From contig CAKKNE010000003.1 in assembly GCA_918797485.1 (NCBI GenBank), forward strand, positions 4,278,001 to 4,342,000: a stretch of DNA of 64,000 nt, in the 5' to 3' direction. This DNA comes from Pelagomonas calceolata. Its lineage: Eukaryota > Sar > Pelagophyceae > Pelagomonadales > Pelagomonadaceae. Under the pieces are notes generated by a model. That model worked only from the letters and a program-made list of their open reading frames with translations, ran no database searches and was not told the origin of the DNA. Below are positions 59,201 to 64,000 of this stretch, one piece after another (position 1 is the stretch's first letter; each line of letters begins with the position of its first letter). The translations under genes and the position numbers were made by a program.

Positions 59201-62200
59201 CGTGCTCGGACGCCAGCGCCTCGAGCGCCGCCGCGTGCTGCCCGGCGAGGGCCTCGGAGGCCTCCCGCAGGGCGTCCATCTCCGCGTCCAGCGCCTCGCG
59301 CAGCCGCGCGAGCTGGTCCTCGTGGTCGGCGATCGTGATCGACCCGTCGATGCCGCTCTCGAGCGAGGCCGAGAGGCGCGCGGCGCGCGTCACGGCGCGG
59401 TTGAGCGCCGCGGCGCAGGCGTCGAAGGCCGCGCGCTCGGCCGCGAGCGCGTCGTCCAGGTACGCCGCGGCCCGCGCGAGGCCCGCGGCCTCCTCGTCCC
59501 GCCGCCGGGCCTGCTGCGCGGCCTCGTTCGCGGCCTCGCTCGCGGCCTCGCTCGCGGCCCGCCGCAGCGCGTCGCCGTGCAGCGCGGCGAGCGCCCCGTT
59601 GACGGCCTCCGCGGCCGCCGCGCGGTCGCGCTCGCCGGCCGCGGCGGCGAGCGCGGCAACGCGGTCGCGGTCCGCGGCGGCCGCGACGTCCTGCGCCGCC
59701 GCCACGCGCCGGTCGGCCGCCTCGCGTAATTTGTCCTCGAGGTCGGGGTCGCCGCGGACGACCTCCTCGACGACCGTCTCGACGGCCGCCGGCGCGGCGG
59801 CGAGGGCGCCGAACGCCGCCTCCGACGCCTCGCACCGCGCGAGCGCGCCGGCGCGCGCCGCCTCCGCCGCGTCGCCCCGCGCGAGCGCGTCCGCCGCCGC
59901 CCGCTGCGCCGCGTCGAGCGCCCGCTCCAGCTCCGCCCGCACGCCCTCGAGCCGCAGCGCCGCGGAGGACGCCGCGCTGCCGGCGGTCGTCGGGCGGCCG
60001 GAGCCGCTCGTCGGCGGCCGCTCGGCCGTCGGCGGCCGCTCGGCCGTCGCCGGCCGCTCGGCCGTCGCCGGGCGGATCTCCTCGACCCGGTCCGCCGCCT
60101 CGTCGGCGTCCTCCTCGCCCTCGGCGAAGCCAAAGGCCGACGCGAGCGCCGCGACGTCCTCCTCGGGCTCCGCGGGCTCCTTGGCCTCCTCGGCGATCGC
60201 CACGAGCTTCTGGAGCTTGTCGATCTCCAGGTGCGCCTCCGCGAGCTCGCTCCGCAGCGCCGCGAGCGTCCCCCGCAGCGCCTCGACCTCGGCCTCGCCG
60301 GCCATGGCGGCCTCGGCCTCGTCCTCGGCCATGCGCAGCGCGTCGCGCTCGCGCTGCTTCGCCTCCGCCTCCGCGCGGCGCGTGGCCTCGCGCTCCTCCT
60401 CCCGCGCGGCCTCGGCCGCGGCCAGCCGCCGGGCGGTCTCCTCGTCCCGCAGCCGCGCGGCCTCCCGGAGCGCCTCCGCCTCCTCCGCCGACGCCCCGAG
60501 GGCGGCCCGCGCCTCCGCGGCCGCCGCGTCGCGTTCCGCCTCGAGGCGCGCGCATCGAGCGGACGCGTCGCCGAGCTCGGCCTCGAGGGCCGCGACCCGC
60601 GCCCGCGCGTCCCCGAGCTCCTCCGTGAGGCGCTCGACCGTCGCGTCGCGGCCCGCGAGCTCGGTCTGGACCTTTGCGAGGGCGGCGTCCGCGTCCGCCG
60701 CCCGCGACGCGCCCTCGCGCTCGCGCCGCGCCGACTCGACCCCGCCGCGCGCTTCGGCGGCCGCGGCCGCGGCCTCGCACGCGTCGTCGCGCTGCGTCTC
60801 AAAAGCGGCCCTCGCGTCCGCGAGGCTCTGGATGATGGCGTCCCGGGCGCCCGCGATGTCGGCCGCCGCGTCGGCGACCCCCGCCGCCGTCGCGGCGTCC
60901 TGCCGCGCGGCGACGCACTCGACGTACGCGGCGTGCGCGCGGCGCTCGTCGACCGTCCGCTCCGCCTCGGCCAGGGCTCGCCGCAGCGCCTGCTCCTGGG
61001 CCGTGCCGCCGTCCACGAGCCGCTGCGCGGCCTCCTCGCGGTACGCGGCGAGCTCGGCGTCGAGCGCGGCCCTCCGCGCCTCGAGCGCCCCGATGTCTTC
61101 GGTCTTGGCGGCGGTGTCGGCCTCGAGCTCCGCGATCCTGCGCGCCGCCGCCGCCGCGGCCTCCTCCTTCTCGCCCAGGACGCCCTCGAGCTCGGCGACG
61201 CGCGCGTCGCTCTGCGCGGCGCGGGCCTCCGTGTCCGCGAGGAGCGCGTCCCGCTCCCGCAGCTCGTTCTTCAGCCGCGCCGCCTCGCGCTCGCGGTCGG
61301 AGAGCTGCTCTAGCACGCCGCGGGACTCCTCCCCGAGCCCGCCCGACGCCCGCGCGCGCAGCGTCAGGTTCTCCTCGTGCAGGTCCTCCGCCCGCTTGCG
61401 CTCGTGCTCGCGGGCGAAGGTCGCGTCGTTCAGCCGCGCCTCGAGCGCGGCCCGCTCCTGCTGGAACGCCGCCTCCCTCGCTTGCACGCGGGCCTCGTTC
61501 TCCTCGAGCCGGCGCTCCGCCGCGGCCGCGCGCCCCCGGGCCTCCTCCTTCGCCTCGTACGACGCCACGTACTTCTCCTCGAGGCCCTTCATCGCCGCCA
61601 GCATGAGCATGCGGCAGATCTTCCACTTCCGGCGCTCCCGGTCGCAGTTGCCGTGGATCAGCGCCTTCATGTTCGAGATCTTCTCGTGGACCTGCGCCTT
61701 CGTCTTCGCGTGGGCCTCCTCCGCGTCCGCGAGGAGCGACCGGAGCGCGTTCGCCGCGACGTCCGCGGCCCCGTGGGCCCGCCGCCGCGCGGCGAGCGCG
61801 GCGTCGTCCTGGCGCTTGACGACCTCCCGGAACGCGAGCTGGGCCTCCGCCTGGTTCAGCTCGTCCTGCGCGGCCTCGCGACCGCGCTCGGCGTCGCGCA
61901 GCGCCCGCGCCGTCCGCTGGAGCTCCTCTCGCGCGCGTTTCACCTCGCCGAGGCCCCCGCCCTCGCACCAGAGGCGCCGCTCGGCGTACGCGGCGGGCGC
62001 TGCGTCCGCGCCGTCGGCCCACCGGAGCAGCCTGTGGGGCCGGCGCGCCGCCACGGGCCGCGGCTCGTCCAGGAACATGGCCTCGAACACGCACCGCCGC
62101 AGCTCCGCCAGGGCGGGCAGGGCCTCGCCCAGCGCGTCGCACAGGTCGTCGAACGTCGCGCAGGCCACCGCGACGATGTCGCGCGACGGCGGCGGGCGGC

Positions 62201-63206
62201 CCTCGTCGCACGGCGCCTGGGTCAGCGTGTGCTGCGCCGCCGCCGCCGAAAACCGCGCCAGGAGTTTCGTCGACAGCGCCACGGTCCGCTCCTCGTCGGC
62301 GCGCGCGTCGAAGGACTTGAGCCACCGGTCGAGGAAGAACCGCGCGGCCCGGTCGGGCGGCCGGATCGCCTGCCGCGCGCTCAGGTCCGCCTGCAACGAC
62401 GCGGGTGGCGCGTCGTCCGTCTCCCCCGCGGCGTGCCACTCCGCGCGCAGGCGGGCGGCCTCCTCGTGGACGGCGAGTCTGGACGGCAGGCGGTTGGAGC
62501 CCGAGCCCAGGGCGACCGCCGACGCCGCGCGCCAGGGCTTCGGGTCGGCCGGCGGCGCCAGCAGGTAGCGGCCCAGTTTCAGCGCGGCCCGGTCCCGCGT
62601 CTTCGGGCCCTCGAGGGGCGGCAGCTCGGCGCCGACGCGCCCCGACGGGAACGCGGGCGCCGCCGCGGGCCGCGCGATCCGCGAACCTTGGCCCGTCTCG
62701 CGGCGATCGGGCCGCTCGAAGGCGTGCGCGAAGGACCGGATCAGGTCCTCCTTCGCCGGCAGGGGGCTCGCCGGCCGCGGCGCGTCCGGGGCCTTCCTCC
62801 GGGGCCGCCGGCCCTCGCTCACGAGCGCGACCGGGCGCCGGGGCGGAGACGCGCTCGGGTCCGGCCCGAGCGCGCCCCGCGCGGCGCCGGGCTCGAAGTG
62901 GGCCAGGGGCGTGGCCGCGCGCTCGAACTCCGGCGAGGGCGGCGGCGACGCCAGGCCGACGCGGCGCCCCGCGACGACGCCGGCCGGGTCCGCCGCCGGC
63001 GCGTAGGCGAGGCCCTCCAGGCCGAGGCGCGGCGGCGGCGCCCTCGTTTGTGCCGGCTCCGCCGGCTCGGCGTTGATGTCGCGCGACCGGGGCGGCAGCT
63101 CGGGCAGCGCCGCCGCCGGCTGCAGCGGCGCTCCCTCGACGGAGCCGACGCGGGGCTGCCGCCCCTTGCGGGCCGGGGCGCCCCGCAGGGCGAACGAGTG
63201 CTCCAT
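56292..63206 (-). CDS. Giant coiled-coil protein
   Basis: 2203 aa from exons 63206-57741, 57529-57344 and 57251-56292 (6612 nt, phase 0 at both joints). The first ~280 residues are Pro/Arg/Ala-rich and probably disordered. A more globular stretch follows (FLDRWLKSFDARADEERTVA, LRRCVFEAMFLDEPRPVAAR). From about 440 to 1800 it is almost continuous heptad-type Ala/Glu/Arg sequence (AELEGVLGEKEEAAAAAARR; LDAEMDALREASEALAGQHA) with a few breaks, including a TAERPATAERPPTAERPPTS repeat. The C-terminal exon has a distinct ordered domain (PLIPARLQKALTATIAPLLE, VHFGERWRNHEEFFRTADPL). Likely a centrosomal, basal-body or Golgi tether type protein; family not recognised. Both introns are introner insertions. 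Confidence 0.85.
57252..57335 (+). mobile_element. Introner element, 84 bp, 8-bp TSD
   Basis: Flanked by AGCTCGAC at 57244-57251 and 57336-57343. It starts CTGTGCATAAATCAACCAGT and ends TTGATTCATGCACTG, imperfect inverted ends. Relative to the gene it is flipped compared with the copy at 57530, like the copy at 14311. The intron on the minus strand is GTCGAGCT...GCACAG (92 bp); excision joins QEAV to VELCGADE. It is the shortest well-bounded copy. Confidence 0.9.
57530..57732 (-). mobile_element. Introner element, 203 bp, sister of 13427-13629
   Basis: Same length and roughly 90% identical to the element at 13427-13629, including CTGTGTGGAAATC at one end and GTTGATTTCCACACAG at the other. 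The flanking 8-mers are CCGAGCAC (57522-57529) and CCGAGTGC (57733-57740), so the duplication has two changes. On the gene strand the upstream copy is now GCACTCGG, giving a GC-AG intron (57530-57740, 211 bp) that joins AEG to VLGKL. Confidence 0.88.
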
Positions 63207-63589
63207 CGGGTGTCCGTCGACGGCGATTTAGCAGGTCGTGCAAGCTCTCTGTCTCGGCGCTGGAGCCTCTTCGTGCCAATCTGATACGGTGGGCGCGGAG
63301 CACCCGTGCGGCAGACCCCGGACCCTTGCGCACGGCGTGGGCGACGACTGGCTTTCCGACACGCGGGTAGCCCCGCCGGCAGCCAGGACCCCGTGCCGGG
63401 GGCACTTAACGGTACGGGGCAGATCTCGGACCTGTCGTGGCCGAGGAGTCCCGGGCACGACTCGCGCAGCGCTATCTCGAGCGCTTTCCCAGTACTACCT
63501 CGCGCGAAACCTCGTAAGAACACTCGGGGCGACGGCGGGCGAGGGCGCGGGCGTGCGGTCACGCAGCCCCCGCGACACGAGTATTTTTC
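63207..63589. other. Intergenic region upstream of the giant coiled-coil gene
   Basis: 383 bp between two minus-strand genes; presumed promoter of the coiled-coil gene and 3' end of the methyltransferase gene. No motif recognised. Confidence 0.5.
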
Positions 63590-64000
63590 TTAATTTCTAT
63601 GCCACCCGGCCGGGCAACAGGCCGCGAACAGCGCCATATCTCTCACACAGAAGTAGTTTTCCGTCTCCATCAGGCAGTCGTAGCCGCTTTCCATGACGTG
63701 GCGCAACGCCCCCGACGCGCTGTGCATGATGTGCATGTGCTCGAAGACGATGAAATACGGCGTGATCTTCGACAGGTCGACGGATCTGACAATGATCTGG
63801 TCGTGGCCCTCCGCGTCCACCGACAACACGACCAGGTCGTCCCGCAGATCGTGCTCGTCCAGGAGCGTCCGCACCGTGGAGGCCCGGACCTCGACGTCGA
63901 CGACGAGTGCTTCCAGATTCGGAATCCAGTGCTTGTGCTTAAGGATGTTCTTCAGCGACAGCGACGCGATCTGACTCGTGAACGAGGCCGGAAACGCCTT
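63590..64000 (-). CDS. FkbM-type methyltransferase, C-terminal part
   Basis: About 136 codons are in the window and the frame runs off the right edge (KAFPASFTSQIASLSLKNIL... at the edge). The pattern LVVLSVDAEGHDQIIVRSVD followed by LSKITPYFIVFEH fits the FkbM SAM-dependent methyltransferase family, where a (D/I)xEG motif lies near the C-terminus. FkbM proteins are often linked to modification of surface sugars. The last residues (CVRDMALFAACCPAGWHRN) have three cysteines. The start and the SAM-binding loop are outside the window. Confidence 0.7.
   Translation of the reverse strand, partial: KAFPASFTSQIASLSLKNILKHKHWIPNLEALVVDVEVRASTVRTLLDEHDLRDDLVVLSVDAEGHDQIIVRSVDLSKITPYFIVFEHMHIMHSASGALRHVMESGYDCLMETENYFCVRDMALFAACCPAGWHRN

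Noticed and set aside
57928-62568. 1546-codon open frame antisense to the giant coiled-coil gene
   Set aside because: Ser/Ala/Arg-only product that mirrors the G/C third-position bias of the sense gene; no domain, and the sense frame has clear heptads and supported splice joints.

Overview
This window is nuclear DNA from a GC-rich eukaryote. Coding regions are strongly biased to G/C at third positions, and many genes are intronless. The genes with introns have short ones (43-285 bp) that resemble one another. Four introns carry the terminal inverted repeats and 8-bp target duplications of DNA transposons that act as introns (introners). Together with the gene content (extracellular DUF285 and Pro-Thr repeat proteins, glycosyltransferases, a sulfotransferase, an FkbM methyltransferase), this points to a pelagophyte alga close to Aureococcus. 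That placement is inference; no rRNA or organelle marker is present.

Layout. 1-11436 (+): 3' part of PRP8, the core spliceosome protein, in 39 exons; my exon model gives an uninterrupted 2044-codon frame. 11714-18691 (-): a 2199-aa membrane protein with an extracellular DUF285 and Pro-Thr repeat region, one transmembrane helix, a cytoplasmic protein kinase and two EF-hands. 19307-27564: a GT8-like glycosyltransferase, a repeat-rich spacer, a type II membrane glycosyltransferase candidate and a 990-aa protein I do not recognise. 28559-32865: a small two-exon gene, a doubtful small ORF, the nucleolar GTPase NOG2/GNL2 and a secreted ankyrin protein. 32894-34250: an AT-richer repeat region, part of which is duplicated at 40542. 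34247-38810: a sulfotransferase, proteasome subunit beta 2, and CK2 alpha divergent from it. 39013-45812: a charged coiled-coil protein, a two-domain glycosyltransferase and an ankyrin protein. 46218-51835: a Tubby-like protein and a CCHC/CCCH zinc-finger RS protein. 52163-56004: phosphatase PP5, an ankyrin-SAM protein and RNA polymerase subunit RPB5. 56292-63206 (-): a 2203-aa coiled-coil protein. 63590-64000 (-): the end of an FkbM-type methyltransferase.

The main signal is the introns. In the receptor kinase, Tubby and giant coiled-coil genes, the unit between two 8-bp direct repeats starts CTG and ends CAG or CTG. The upstream target copy supplies the 5' GT or GC and the element supplies the 3' AG. 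Two 203-bp copies lie about 44 kb apart, and another copy is inserted the other way round and also fits as an intron. PRP8 itself carries 38 short introns that share internal modules in both orientations. By my models 15 of 50 introns in the window are GC-AG, far above the usual eukaryotic level. No CRISPR, tRNA or rRNA was recognised.
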